DNA from: Prorocentrum cordatum
Lineage: Eukaryota > Sar > Dinophyceae > Prorocentrales > Prorocentraceae
Assembly (NCBI GenBank): GCA_963575745.1
Contig: CAUYUJ010011159.1
Coordinates: 162,083 to 226,082, forward strand
DNA: 64,000 nucleotides
Direction: 5' to 3'
Positions 9,428 to 18,359 of the stretch are shown here, one piece after another. A model generated the notes under the pieces. It saw only the letters and a program-made list of their open reading frames with translations. It was not told the DNA's origin and ran no database searches. Every line of letters begins with the position of its first letter. The stretch's first letter is position 1. The position numbers and the translations under genes are program-made.

Positions 9428-10165
9428 ATGGGACTCCCAGCATCGGGCCCGCGCAGCGGCACTCGGCCGCCAGCGTTCGCCGCGGTGGTTGCGTCGCTCC
9501 TCTGCGCCGAGTGGGCTCCCGCAGAGGCCACCAGGGTGGGCCGCTCGGGTCCCCCAGCGCAGGTGTCGAGGCAGCACAGGCTTGATCCCAGCGGAGCCCT
9601 CCCTGACCTCAGAGCTGTCGGCGACTCGCTGGGCCTCAGCGCGACGGCCGGCGCCCCGCACTGGCGCGCGCCGCGGGCGAGCGGCAGCCTTGCATTGGCG
9701 CGGACGGGGGGCGCGCGGGCGATGGTGGCACGGGGAGCACGTGCGCCGTCCGCGGACGCGGGCGGAACGTCGTGCCGTTGCGTGTGCGGGCACACGGTCG
9801 TGTGGCACAGGGAGATCTTCCGCGGGAACGTGGTGCGCGAGAAGGAGTACGAGTGCGAGGAGGAAGTCTGCCCAGCCGTCAGCATCCCTGGGCTCGTCGC
9901 CACGGGTGAGTGCACGTACGTCGAAGACATCCAGGAGCTCACCGCTGGGACCGTCTGCCTCTGCGTGTGCGGAGGGCGGGTCGCGTGGAGAGGCCGCGCG
10001 TTCTATGGCAACGTCACGAGCGAGCGAGAGCGAGAGTGCCTCGAGGAGGTGTGCCCCGTCGTGAACCCCATCCCGGGCCTCCAGTTCGAGGCGAAGTGCC
10101 GCTTCGTGAAGAATTTGTTCATGGAGAGCGACGCGCGCAGCGCATCTCGGGGGGCACGCGCGAGG
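9428..10165 (+). CDS. Protein with two tandem six-cysteine modules, probably secreted
   Basis: The first ATG is at 9428; an upstream in-frame GTG at 9416 is unlikely to be used. Residues 16-32 (AFAAVVASLLCAEWAPA) are hydrophobic enough for a signal or anchor. Residues 35-110 are Ala/Arg/Gly-rich. Two modules follow at about residues 114-165 and 175-227, offset by 61-62 residues. Each has a CxCxCG start, a W/R..F.GNV segment, an EC-x4-CP motif, an IPGL motif and a final Cys. The pattern suggests disulphide-bonded extracellular repeats arising by tandem duplication. The frame runs on to 10381, but after 10165 it reads into a (TC)n tract, so the coding exon probably ends at a donor such as AGG|GTGGGG (10165/10166). 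Later exons were not found. Family not recognised. Confidence 0.6.
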
Positions 10166-10227
10166 GTGGGGCAAATGTGGACAGCGCGAGCATCCCATCC
10201 TGGGTCAGAGGGACTTGTTCGTTCGCT

Positions 10228-10230
10228 CTA

Positions 10231-10264
<34 letters not shown>

Positions 10265-10275
10265 CCCCTCTCGCC
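10228..10275. repeat. (TC)n microsatellite
   Basis: CTCTCT runs within a pyrimidine-rich stretch to about 10295, downstream of the likely exon end of the cysteine-module gene. Confidence 0.95.
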
Positions 10276-10295
10276 CCCTATCCCCCCCCCCTGCA

Positions 10296-11695
10296 CGCGC
10301 CCCGCATCGTGGCAGGGCTGCCAGGATCTGGTGTGGTGGGTTCGGGGCAGGCCCAGCTCCGCCGTTGTTCACTTGCCCTAGCCTCGCCGAGGTCCCCCAG
10401 ACATCATCGCAGCCGCCCCCTACGAGCCCTGACTCGCCGGCGAAGTCGGCGGCCCTGGTCGCGGGCAGGGCAGGCGTTTGCTTGGCCGCCGCTGGCCTGC
10501 TCCCAGGGCTGGCATGAGGTGCGCTGCTTGGCCTGGCTGTGCGACGGAGGGAGCCACACGCCGCCCGCTGATTCAAAAACAGCTGGCACCGTCATGCTCC
10601 CACGCATCTCTCGAAAGCAATACCATCAGCATTTGCCTCGCTTCTGGGTGCCAAGCATCAGTCTGGGGCGTAAGGAAGAGGAGTGGAATCAGCACAGGAA
10701 GAGAGGAGTTATGTGCCTCGGGGCTCCCATTGGCACCTTGCAGGGAGAGCATAATCGGGCAATCAGCTGTGAAGAGTAAGCCAGTGAACGACTACATACG
10801 TTCGGGCACTGCGATAGCATCAGTGGTGACGAGCGGCAGCACTTACACCGTGCAATGCTCGATCGAGAGGAGGGCGAGGGAGGAGGAGGTGAACGCGACC
10901 TCGGGAGGCCCTGGAAGGCCATGGGAAGCCCGCGGCTGAGACAATACGCTCAGGGGATGGGGACGCTGCACTCTCTGTTGCGGGACTGGGGGGACCGCGT
11001 ATTCAGCAACGCTCCGATTCGTTTCGCTTTCCCAAGGAACCCACAGACGACTTGTCGTGAGCAGGATCGTGGACCAACGGCAGTGAAACACAGGAATCCC
11101 AAAAGGGGTCAGTCCAGGCAGGGCTTCGATAGCTGCGTCAGTCCTTGACTACCGTCGTTTACCCCGTCCGGCACTAGCGGCACTTAGCTTCGATTCATGC
11201 CGTGTGTTTCTATTGTGGAGGTACGAGAGCATAAGTTTAGATGTTCGCAGCTAAGGGTAATTGATCTAGGTTGCCGTGCGCGAGTTTAGCTTAGTTTGGC
11301 CATGTTAAGCATAGTTAGGACGGCGCTGTTCTATGTAGTTGATGTGATGTTATTTCATATGTGCTTGGCACATGGTAACTTAATGTATAATTAATGTAGC
11401 TTTGATTTGATTAGCCTGTTGTTGCTGTGCTGGGCTGAGTTTGCGCTAGCCTGATATAGCATGGATAGCTTTGAGTAGCTTTGTTGAAACATATGATTGG
11501 GGATCTCTTGGGGCCTCTCGGAACTGAGAATCCAGGAACACATACCCTTTGCTTGCCGGGGTAAAAGAATACATTAGAGCTCCTGGTTGCAGGAGCAATT
11601 GAGACCGCAGAGAGGGAGTCCTAGTGGACCCAAGGTAAAATGAGCACACACATTTTGCAATCAGTGAGTGTTAGGGGGTACGGTTTCGATGATAG
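10296..11695. other. No gene seen
   Basis: 10300-11150 is GC-balanced with short frames lacking protein character. 11160-11640 is clearly AT-richer than the surroundings (many TTAG, TTGAT words) and looks like ordinary intergenic or intronic sequence. It ends at the left target-site duplication of the retrocopy. Confidence 0.5.
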
Positions 11696-11710
11696 TGGGA
11701 ACCAATCGTT
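11696..11710. repeat. Target-site duplication, left copy
   Basis: The 15-mer TGGGAACCAATCGTT is identical to 13380-13394. The SL relict abuts it directly (T at 11710 may be shared). See the retrocopy entry. Confidence 0.85.
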
Positions 11711-11731
11711 CCGTAGCCACTCTGGCTCAAG
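11710..11731 (+). other. Dinoflagellate spliced-leader relict
   Basis: TCCGTAGCCA-CTCT-GGCTCAAG, 22 nt, matches DinoSL at 20 of 22 positions, differing only by T to C at positions 11 and 13. It is directly joined to the target-site duplication on its left and lies 79 nt before the ATG at 11811. In dinoflagellates the SL is added in trans to mRNA, so a genomic copy here marks reinsertion of a processed transcript. Confidence 0.92.
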
Positions 11732-13379
11732 GCCTGGCACCGTCGTGCATTTCAGCACACACACACACTCACACACTACCCTGAACTTATTCGCCTTCGC
11801 ACCTGCCAGGATGGCGCCCGCCCGCTCGTGCGTGCTGCTGGCGTGCTTGCTGGCAGGCGCACACGGGGCGGCCTTGTACGGACTGGAGGCCGCCGCCGAC
11901 TCTGACGCCTTGGCGATGCAGCTCTCCGACACCCTGGCGATGCAGCTCTCCGCGGCGATGCGCACGCCTCCGACGGCAGCCGTGAACGAGACGGACGAGA
12001 ATTGCACGAACGAGACCATCCCCTGGCTCCAACTCGGCTTCGCCATGGACTGCACCGGCAGCACCGGGGCGTACCTGGCGGCTCTGAAGACGACAGTCGG
12101 CAATTTGGCGACCCAGTTGTCGGCTTCAGTCACCACGCTGCAGATGGCCTTTTTATGCTACCGCGACGAGGGCGATGTGTCCCCTCCCCGCTATGAGTGG
12201 GCAACGCACCCTAATCCGCTTGCTCATTGGTTCACGGACCCCGTGCAGCTGCAAGCCGCGATCGCCCCCTTCTACTCCGGAGGCGGCGGCGACAGTCCGG
12301 AGGACAACGCCGGCGCGATGGGCAGATGATCGATGTTGAACAACAAGCCATGGGATCCGAGCGCCTTGAAGGTTCTCATTGTCATCTCGAAGGATAGGGA
12401 CTCCCAGCGGACGCCGTATCAGACCGACGCCCTCCAGTGCAACCTGATGCAAGATATCAGGGCTGCTGGTATCAACCTCATCCTCTGGCATTTGGACACC
12501 AGCACGACATCATCTATGCTGTGGGACTCGACGTACAAACCGACACTGCCATGGAGGGGATGATACGCGGACCCCTCCGATCCACACCAGCTGAAGGAGA
12601 TCCAGTTCTCTGGCGTTACCGCGACAGAATTAAGCGCCCTGTTGATCGAGGAGATCAGCGACACAATCAGCACTGAACCAACAGACCCCACAGCAGTGGG
12701 CGATCCGCATCTCGTTAACATGCTCGGCGAGCATTTCGATATCATGCGCGCCGGCAGGTACAAGCTCTTCCACATCCCCCGCGACGCCGACAAACGCGAC
12801 TTGCTGCTCGCCGCAAGTGCAGACGTGGTCCGATACGGGCACTCCTGCGACGACATGTACTTCACGGCCATCAACATCACTGGGCAGTGGTCCTTCGGGC
12901 ACAAGAACACCACTTTCGTCGCCGGGGCCGCCCCGCCCAAGACCAGCACGGGCTGGGTGGACTTCGGCACCGTCTCGCTGAAGGTGGTCCACAGCAGGAC
13001 GGTCAAGGCCACGCCGTACCTGAATTTCTTCGCGCGCCACGTCCAGCACGCGGGGTACAGTGCGGGATGCCTTCTCGGCGACGGCGACCACACGAAGGCC
13101 GAGACCCCAGATAAGAAGTGCCAGAATCACATGTCGTTGCTGTCAAGCAGCTCGGTGCTCAGGTAAAGCTGGCCTTCCAGTATACCCCTTGCCGCCGCGA
13201 TGTCTCTCGCGATCCTCTGACGGCAGTACATCTGGATTGTTTTCACTATGTTCTAGTTTTTCGGCGCTTCTTCGTGCCGAGACGCACGCTGGCGCAATAG
13301 TTTATCAACTGAGAGACCAAGGCGCCCCAGACTGCGCTTTTTGTCGTCCACACCTGTCGCGGTCGTTGTCTAAAACAAA
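11711..13379 (+). mobile_element. Processed retrocopy of a vWA/vWD mRNA with intact TSDs
   Basis: Order: 15-bp target-site duplication (11696-11710), SL relict, 79-nt 5' leader, an intronless open frame, stop TAA at 13164-13166, 213 nt of 3' sequence, an A-rich end (TAAAACAAA at 13371-13379), then the same 15-mer (13380-13394). This is the arrangement expected for LINE-type target-primed reverse transcription of a trans-spliced mRNA. The element carries no transposition gene itself; a reverse-transcriptase remnant lies only 390 bp downstream, but its involvement cannot be inferred. Confidence 0.85.
11811..13166 (+). pseudogene. Secreted vWA plus vWD-like protein, interrupted by two in-frame TGA codons
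   Basis: ATG at 11811 starts a clear signal peptide (MAPARSCVLLACLLAGAHG). A von Willebrand A-type domain follows: MIDAS-like DCTGST at residues 80-85, as in alpha-kinase-type vWA domains; CYRDEGD; a GGGGDSPED motif; and the KVLIVIS strand. From residue 297 (GDPHLVNMLGEHFDIMRAG) to the end there is a vWD-like domain with LLGDGDHTKAETPDKKC. The same frame runs 451 codons from ATG to TAA, but TGA occurs at 12327-12329 (codon 173, inside vWA) and 12561-12563 (codon 251). Homology-like sequence resumes in the same frame after each, so these are substitutions rather than indels. With SL relict, TSDs and no introns, this is best read as a young processed pseudogene. An apparent donor at 13163 (AG|GTAAAG) is then coincidental. 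Domain calls are from motif recognition. Confidence 0.8.
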
Positions 13380-13394
13380 TGGGAACCAATCGTT
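13380..13394. repeat. Target-site duplication, right copy
   Basis: TGGGAACCAATCGTT, identical to 11696-11710, immediately after the A-rich end of the retrocopy. Confidence 0.85.
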
Positions 13395-13765
13395 GCAGAT
13401 ATTCCCTAGGAAGGCACCCTGATCTTCCTTGGAAGATCGGGGCCTTCTCGGAAGGAATTGGGTACGGAGTTCGCGAGGGGTGCACCGATCAAGACATTGG
13501 CGCGGGGCCGAGCAGGGCGACGGATTTGGCACCGCCCAGGCGAAGCTCACACTCGCGGCCGCGCGCGCGCCCGCCCTCGCCGCCGCTGCGCCCGCGCCCG
13601 CTGGGGCGCCCGCCGCCGCCGACCCGGGCCGGCGCCCCGCCGCCCACGGCCCGGCGCCCGGCCGCCGCCCCGGGCCCGCCAGCCCCGGCGGCCCCCGCTG
13701 CCCCTGCCGCTGCCGCGCCAGCGCCGGGAGGCGCCCCCGCCGCGGCCGCCCCCGCCGCCGCCGGC
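13395..13765. other. GC-rich spacer, no gene
   Basis: 13550-13760 is Pro/Ala-coding GCC/CCG-rich sequence open in all frames. It runs in frame into the reverse-transcriptase remnant but has no RT-like character itself. Confidence 0.5.
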
Positions 13766-14107
13766 CTGCGGGCGTGCGAGGAGTGGTACGTGGACGACGG
13801 GCAGGTTTTCGTCCGGCCAGCAGACCTTGACTCCTGGCTCAGGGCTCTGGACGCCAGCCTGGCTCGTTTCGGCGGCACCCGCGGCTCTGTCGCCGAGGGC
13901 ACGGCCAAGAGCTCCTGCCGACTGCTGTGCCCGCCAGAGCAGCGCCACCTCCACGACGGCTGGGACACCGATTACGTGCGCGCCACCTGCAAAGTCCTCG
14001 ACCCGCAGGGCCCCACGCTCGCCCTGGGCGCCCCCTTCGGTCGCGCGGAGGCGCTGGACGACGAGGTCAAGGCGGTTGTGGAGAACCCTGAGGTCGGAAA
14101 CGCTTGA
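13766..14107 (+). pseudogene. Reverse-transcriptase fragment (LINE-like)
   Basis: About 113 residues containing the catalytic YxDD box (EEWYVDDGQVF, Tyr codon at 13787). The following segment (FGGTRGSVAEGTAKSSCRLL, then CPPEQRHLHDGWDTDYV and PTLALGAPFG) matches the palm-to-thumb layout of RT proteins I know from dinoflagellate genomes. The fingers, the first catalytic Asp motif and the C-terminal half are missing. The frame ends at TGA 14105-14107, inside the first hairpin of the repeat at 14098-14165, so the copy looks interrupted by that repeat. Dead element. Confidence 0.7.
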
Positions 14108-14165
14108 AATACAAGCGTAGGGTCTAACATAAATCATGACGCTTGAATTACAAGCGTATGTTATG
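14098..14165. repeat. Two hairpins ACGCTTGAA(A/T)TACAAGCGT
   Basis: ACGCTTG-AAATA-CAAGCGT at about 14099-14117 and ACGCTTG-AATTA-CAAGCGT at about 14140-14158. The arms are perfect 7-bp inverted repeats, and the two hairpins lie in direct orientation about 41 bp apart. Flanks CATAA and TTATG extend the second stem loosely. They cap the RT fragment. Confidence 0.75.
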
Positions 14166-14484
14166 TAGCAAAATGACATGTTGATCACGCATCGGTTGAA
14201 ATATGTGTTTGGCCTAACCTCCTACAAACATCGTATGAAACTATCTATGTGTCTTCAAAATACTACAGATATCCAAGTTGCGATTTTAAGGTTGGCTCTT
14301 GTTTGATAAGTTACTCAGTGGTTGCCTAGCAGTTGTCCTGGACTGTTAATCAGTCTCGACGGGCGCGCAGAGCAGCGCGATCAGCGCATATATTTACCAG
14401 CGAAGGCGACAACAAACAAAGGCGCAGATAGTTCAACCGATCATTGCTTCGAGCTCTTCATCCGCACGGCCAAGCGGAAACCGC
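14166..14484. other. AT-richer spacer, no gene seen
   Basis: 14170-14400 is AT-rich relative to the window and lacks a convincing frame on either strand. Confidence 0.5.
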
Positions 14485-15440
14485 GCGTTCATTTCGGCAC
14501 GCCCCTCGCGCGAATCGCGGGCGCTGCAGCTGGCCCGCGTGCCCTTGATCCGAAATGCCATGAGCCATAATGGCGACAGCCGCGGGGGGCGGAGGGGGCG
14601 GAAGCCCTACGGCCCTATGAGGGCCCCTGCAGGAGAGACCCCCAGAGACCTCGAGAGGCCGCGGAGACCCGACGCCCATTTCGGCACACCCCTCACGCGG
14701 ATCGCGGGCGCTGCAGCTGGCCCGCGTACCCTTGAGCCGAAATCCCATGAGCCAAAATGGCGACAGCCGCGGGGGGCGGAGGGGGCGGAAGCCCTACGGC
14801 CCCACGAGGGCCCCTGCAGGAGAGACCCCGAAAGACTTCGAGGCGCCGCGGAGACCCGACGCCCATTTCGGCACACCCCTCGCGCGGATCGCGGGCGCTG
14901 CAGCTGGCCCGCGCACCCTCGAGCCGAAATGCCATGAGCCAAACTGGCAACAGCCGCGTGGGGCGGAGGGGGTGGAAGCCCTACGGCCCTATGAGGGCCC
15001 CTGCAGGAGAGACCCCCAGAGACCTCGAGAGGCCGCGGAGACCCGACGCCCATCTCGGCGCACCCCTCACGCGGATCGCGGGCGCTGCAGCTGGCCCGCG
15101 TCGTACCCTTGAGCCGAAATGCCATGGGCCAGACTGGCGACAGCCGCGGGGGGCGGAGGGGGCGGGAGCCCTACGGCCCCACGAGGGCCCCTGCAGGAGA
15201 GACCCCGAACGACCTCGAGACGCCGCGGAGACCCGACGCCCATTTCGGCACACCCCTCGCGCCGATCGCGGGCGCTGCAGCTGGCCCGCGTACCCTTGAC
15301 CCGAAATGCCACGAACCAACATGGCGACAGCCGCGGGGGGCGGAGGGGGCGAACGCCCTACGGCCCTGCGAGGGCCCCTGCAGGAGAGACCCCCAGAGAC
15401 CTCGAGAGGCCGCGGGGACCCGACGCCCACTTCGGCACGC
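14485..15440. repeat. 187-190 bp satellite (5 copies) carrying tandem SL relicts
   Basis: The motif GCTGCAGCTGGCCCGCG recurs at about 14523, 14710, 14897, 15084 and 15274. Each unit also has a PstI CTGCAG, a GGGGGGCGGAGGGGG stretch and CCTGCAGGAGAGACC. Read on the minus strand, each unit contains GTCGCCATTTTGGCTCATG immediately followed by GGCATTTCGGCTCAAG, two diverged DinoSL copies in tandem. Best unit 14730-14768; the others carry a few substitutions. The array ends at about 15440. No gene. Confidence 0.92.
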
Positions 15441-16429
15441 CACAAAGACCGCAGGGATGTCCTCCCCCCCCCTTTCCTCCGTCATTACTCCTCCTCCTCC
15501 TCCTCCGCCTTCTCCCCGGTAAGCCCGACCTCCCCCCTTCTCTTCCCTCTCCTCCTCCCCCTCCTCCATCTTCTCCTCCTCCTCCGCCTCCTCCTCCCCC
15601 TTGTCCTCGTCCTCGACCTCGTCCTCCACGGGAGGTGCCGCCGCGCGATGGCTCATCTGTCGTCGGATGCGCCGCGGTTAAGGGCGACGACCGCGATGGC
15701 GACGACTCCGAGGACGACCGCGGTGACTAGCGTCGCAACGGCGATGGCGACGATTCCGAAGACGGCCACGACGACCCACGACATCGATGGCGACGCGAGC
15801 AGCAAACGATATCGGCCATCTCTCTGAGCAAGTACCCGACAGGCCCCAAGGAGTGGAGGAGGAAAGCATTTCGGACATCCTTCAGCGAGAAACCCGCGGG
15901 CATACCGCGCGCGCCTCGGCCGCGCAGCGTTTGCACACGCGCGTGAAGAACGAACTGCAAGGTGGCCCGCGGGCCGCTGGAAACTTAAAGTTGCCGCCGT
16001 CGTTGCCGTCGTCGCTGTTGTCGCAGTCGTCGCCGTCGTCGTCGTCGTCGCCGCCGTCGTCGTCGTCGTCGTCGTAGTTTGCGGGATGAGACGCGCGCGC
16101 GCCCCTTCCGCTCGGCGTCGGGAGATCCGCGCAATTGCGCGCGATGCAAAAGCACGTCAGCAGGACCCTTAACTAGGAGGCGAGCGTGGACTGTCATCCA
16201 GATCAGAGAGGACAGGCCGCATTTGGAGCGGGGTCGACTGGGAGCGAAGATAGGGGGATGGAGGAGGAGACTCGTGGATGAGGCGGGCGATGCAGACATG
16301 GTGGTAACATGTTTCAAGGATTGCAAGCGGCGGTGAAGATAAGGATAAGGACAGTAGGGGAGGGCGGGGAGTGGGGCTGGGCTGCCTGCGCCAGCGTACT
16401 GGAGGCCCAGTGCTGGCACTGAAACTGCG
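15441..16429. other. No firm gene; CCT-rich and GTC/GAC microsatellites
   Basis: 15455-15640 is C/T-rich with CTCCTC runs. 15640-15790 is GACGGCGAC-rich. 16000-16076 is a (GTC)n tract. The rest lacks convincing coding frames. Confidence 0.5.
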
Positions 16430-16800
16430 CTTCAAACGGGGCGGCTTCTCCGCCAGCTAGGGATCGCTCATCGCTTGCAAAGGCGTCGGCAACAACAGAA
16501 GCAAAAGTCGCGCAGAACTCGCGCGGGCACACCTGCGAACCCTTGATTGCGCGGGTTCCAGTCACCCACGAGCCCTTGTCGCGCCGCCAACCCTTCGACT
16601 CAGACTTGGATGGGTTCTTACGCTTCCGAGTCAAAAAAATCGGCTGGGCCACGTGACCAACGCGAGAGCGAGCATCGTGGGCAGATGTTTTGAAACATTG
16701 CAAAAAACGAGGTTGGGAATGTGCAGCCAAGTTCTGACGTCTTCATCGCGGCTGCACCGAAACCGCCCATGCATGTAAACGCGCGCTCAGCCGAACATGT
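16430..16800 (-). pseudogene. C-terminal part of the methyltransferase-like gene (frame break near 16680)
   Basis: Minus-strand reading gives FTCMGGFGAAAMKTSELGCT at the 16800 end, and in a neighbouring frame RKRKNPSKSESKGW, KGSWVTGTRAIKGSQVCPRE and FCATFASVVADAFAS toward 16450. I recall this order (a 'MG.FGA...K' segment, then 'VTG...L..SQ.YP..F') as the C-terminal region of the dinoflagellate methyltransferase-like family whose N-terminal motifs are at 17330-17928. The two halves are in different frames around 16680, by indel or small intron. The match is from memory of family patterns, so moderate. Confidence 0.4.
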
Positions 16801-16839
16801 GGAGAGCGATGGCGCAATGGCACCGTGCAAGTAAACAGG

Positions 16840-17186
16840 CTACTGGTTGGTTGCTCTGCCATCCAGCACACACTGCGCGAGTGCGCAAACGATTACATCC
16901 ACGACCTGAGGGAGGAGGGGGGATGGGGATAATGAGGGCGTGGGGGGACAGCGAGGGGAATGCTCGGAGAGGTAAATGGAAAGGATGGGGAGAGGGGGGG
17001 GGGGGGGGGGGGGAGGAGGAGGAAAAGGAGAAGGAGGGGGGGGGGATGGCGAAGGCGGAGCAGGGGGAAGGAGGGAAGAAGGGGGGGGGGAGGGGGAGGA
17101 GAAAGGAGTAACAGATGATAAAAACTCCCAGGAGGTAGGCGGGCGTTCAAGGTTGAAGTCGACATGGGGTGGGCCGCGGGAGAGTA
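16840..17186. other. Presumed intron: G-runs and purine-rich sequence
   Basis: 16905-17105 is GGA/G-run sequence (G run of about 18 near 16995). It lies between the two halves of the minus-strand methyltransferase-like gene, next to the twin palindromes. Confidence 0.5.
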
Positions 17187-17254
17187 TAGGACACGGGGCC
17201 GTTAACGGCCCCGTGTCCTAAGACGCCCTGGGCCAATTGACCCAGGGCGTCTTA
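17187..17254. repeat. Twin palindromes delimited by TA (MITE/introner-like)
   Basis: 17187-17220 is a perfect 34-bp palindrome (left half TAGGACACGGGGCCGTT). 17219-17254 is a second, 36-bp palindrome (left half TAAGACGCCCTGGGCCAA) with one mismatched pair beside its CAATTG centre and 14-bp perfect outer arms. They share a TA, and TA also stands at both outer ends, so the layout is TA-hairpin-TA-hairpin-TA. The pair sits in the presumed intron of the methyltransferase-like gene. Confidence 0.9.
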
Positions 17255-17329
17255 GCTGAGAAGGGCAGCCGTCGCACTTCGGGGGGTGGCGAGGAAGGCG
17301 GGGGGGGGGGGGGGGGCTCGAGGGTGGGC

Positions 17330-17928
17330 GCGCACTTTTGAATGCCCCGAGCTGACGCGACCGCAGCCGCGTGGTTCGCCTGCAGCACGTCCGTCCTCGA
17401 GTCGTTCCCATGCACGTCCGTGCGCAGGCGCTTCGTGTGCCCCATCGATATGTGAAGCCACGTAGAACATTGCGGCGCAAAGTGGATCGCACCTCGTGCC
17501 ACTACTGTGGCGGTAACATACATTGCATACAGCGCGCCAACCAACAGCGTAATGTCCTGGCGCGGGGAATGGCGAACATCAAACGTGTATCCAACCAAAT
17601 CGTGAGCTTTGCACACGGCTCGAGCAATGCCACCGCTGCCAGCAAACATCTCGAAGAAAATCGTAGCGCGATTGATCCCAGGAACGACGCCCCATAATTC
17701 GGATGCTGTTGCGGATAGCATGCGAGTCGTGTCTTCGGGCTCATTGACTTGCCCTGGCACCCCGTTCGCAATCATAGCTCTGGATGCCACTGTGGCCCAG
17801 CGCCGAGCATCGACGTTCTCAGGAGAAGCGACAATCGATCCTGCCGAACACGCAGTAGCGCGCAAGATGAGAACTGTCGCTTCCAACCAGACACGAGCGG
17901 AAGCCATGATGCGGGAGCCGATATCCAA
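17330..17928 (-). CDS. Methyltransferase-like protein, N-terminal exon
   Basis: ATG at 17928 on the minus strand opens about 200 residues: MDIGSRIMASARVWLEATVL..., then FFEMFAGSGGIARAVCKAHD (glycine-rich SAM-binding motif resembling motif I of C5-type DNA methyltransferases), FDVRHSPRQDIT, GAIHFAPQCSTWLHISMGHT (in the place of the catalytic PC motif) and an N...AN pattern. In canonical C5 enzymes the motif is PPC; here it is APQC, so catalysis cannot be assumed. I know this combination as a high-copy dinoflagellate family. After about 17337 the frame enters a poly-Pro artefact of a G run, so the exon probably ends there (AAAA|GTGCGC is one candidate). The C-terminal half is at 16430-16800. 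Confidence 0.55.
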
Positions 17929-18359
17929 CGTGAGAGCGCCAGTCTACCTTGAAGCTCTAAGAGGGTAAAGCACCTGAAACCGAAAGTGCGTCGGTGGCAG
18001 AATTTAGAAATATCTTTCAGCAGCGGGTTCAAACCTTCGCCCACGAAACAATTGTAAGCTTCCGGCGACCCGTGAAACTGAACCCTGAGGGCCGCGCGGC
18101 TTCTGACGCAGCACGCGGGGCGCGCGACGGAGGGCCGGGGCCGGGCGAGACGGGCGCGGAGGGGGGGCTAAAGAATAGGAGATGGGAGGGCCGAAGCAAA
18201 GGGGGGGGGGGGATGGGGCAGGTTGAGGGGGAGGGGGAATTCAAGGAGCAACCTCACCTCCCCTTGCACGCCGAATGCCTCCCGCGGGGGCTCGCGGCCG
18301 AGCCTCGGGCATTCGAACCTCGACGACAGGGCCCCAGGCGCCCGCGGGGGCGGGAGGGG
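17929..18359. other. No gene seen; GC- and G-rich spacer
   Basis: Upstream of the minus-strand methyltransferase-like gene. No SL relict was found within 200 bp of its ATG. G runs lie near 18160-18230. Confidence 0.45.

Noticed and set aside
12327-12563. Selenoprotein with two Sec codons
   Set aside because: Possible in principle, but retrocopy status makes point-mutation decay simpler; no SECIS could be identified by eye.
13161-13168. Splice donor AG|GTAAAG at the end of the vWD-like frame
   Set aside because: The locus is an intronless retrocopy bounded by target-site duplications, and the TAA fits the expected C-terminus; the donor match is taken as chance.
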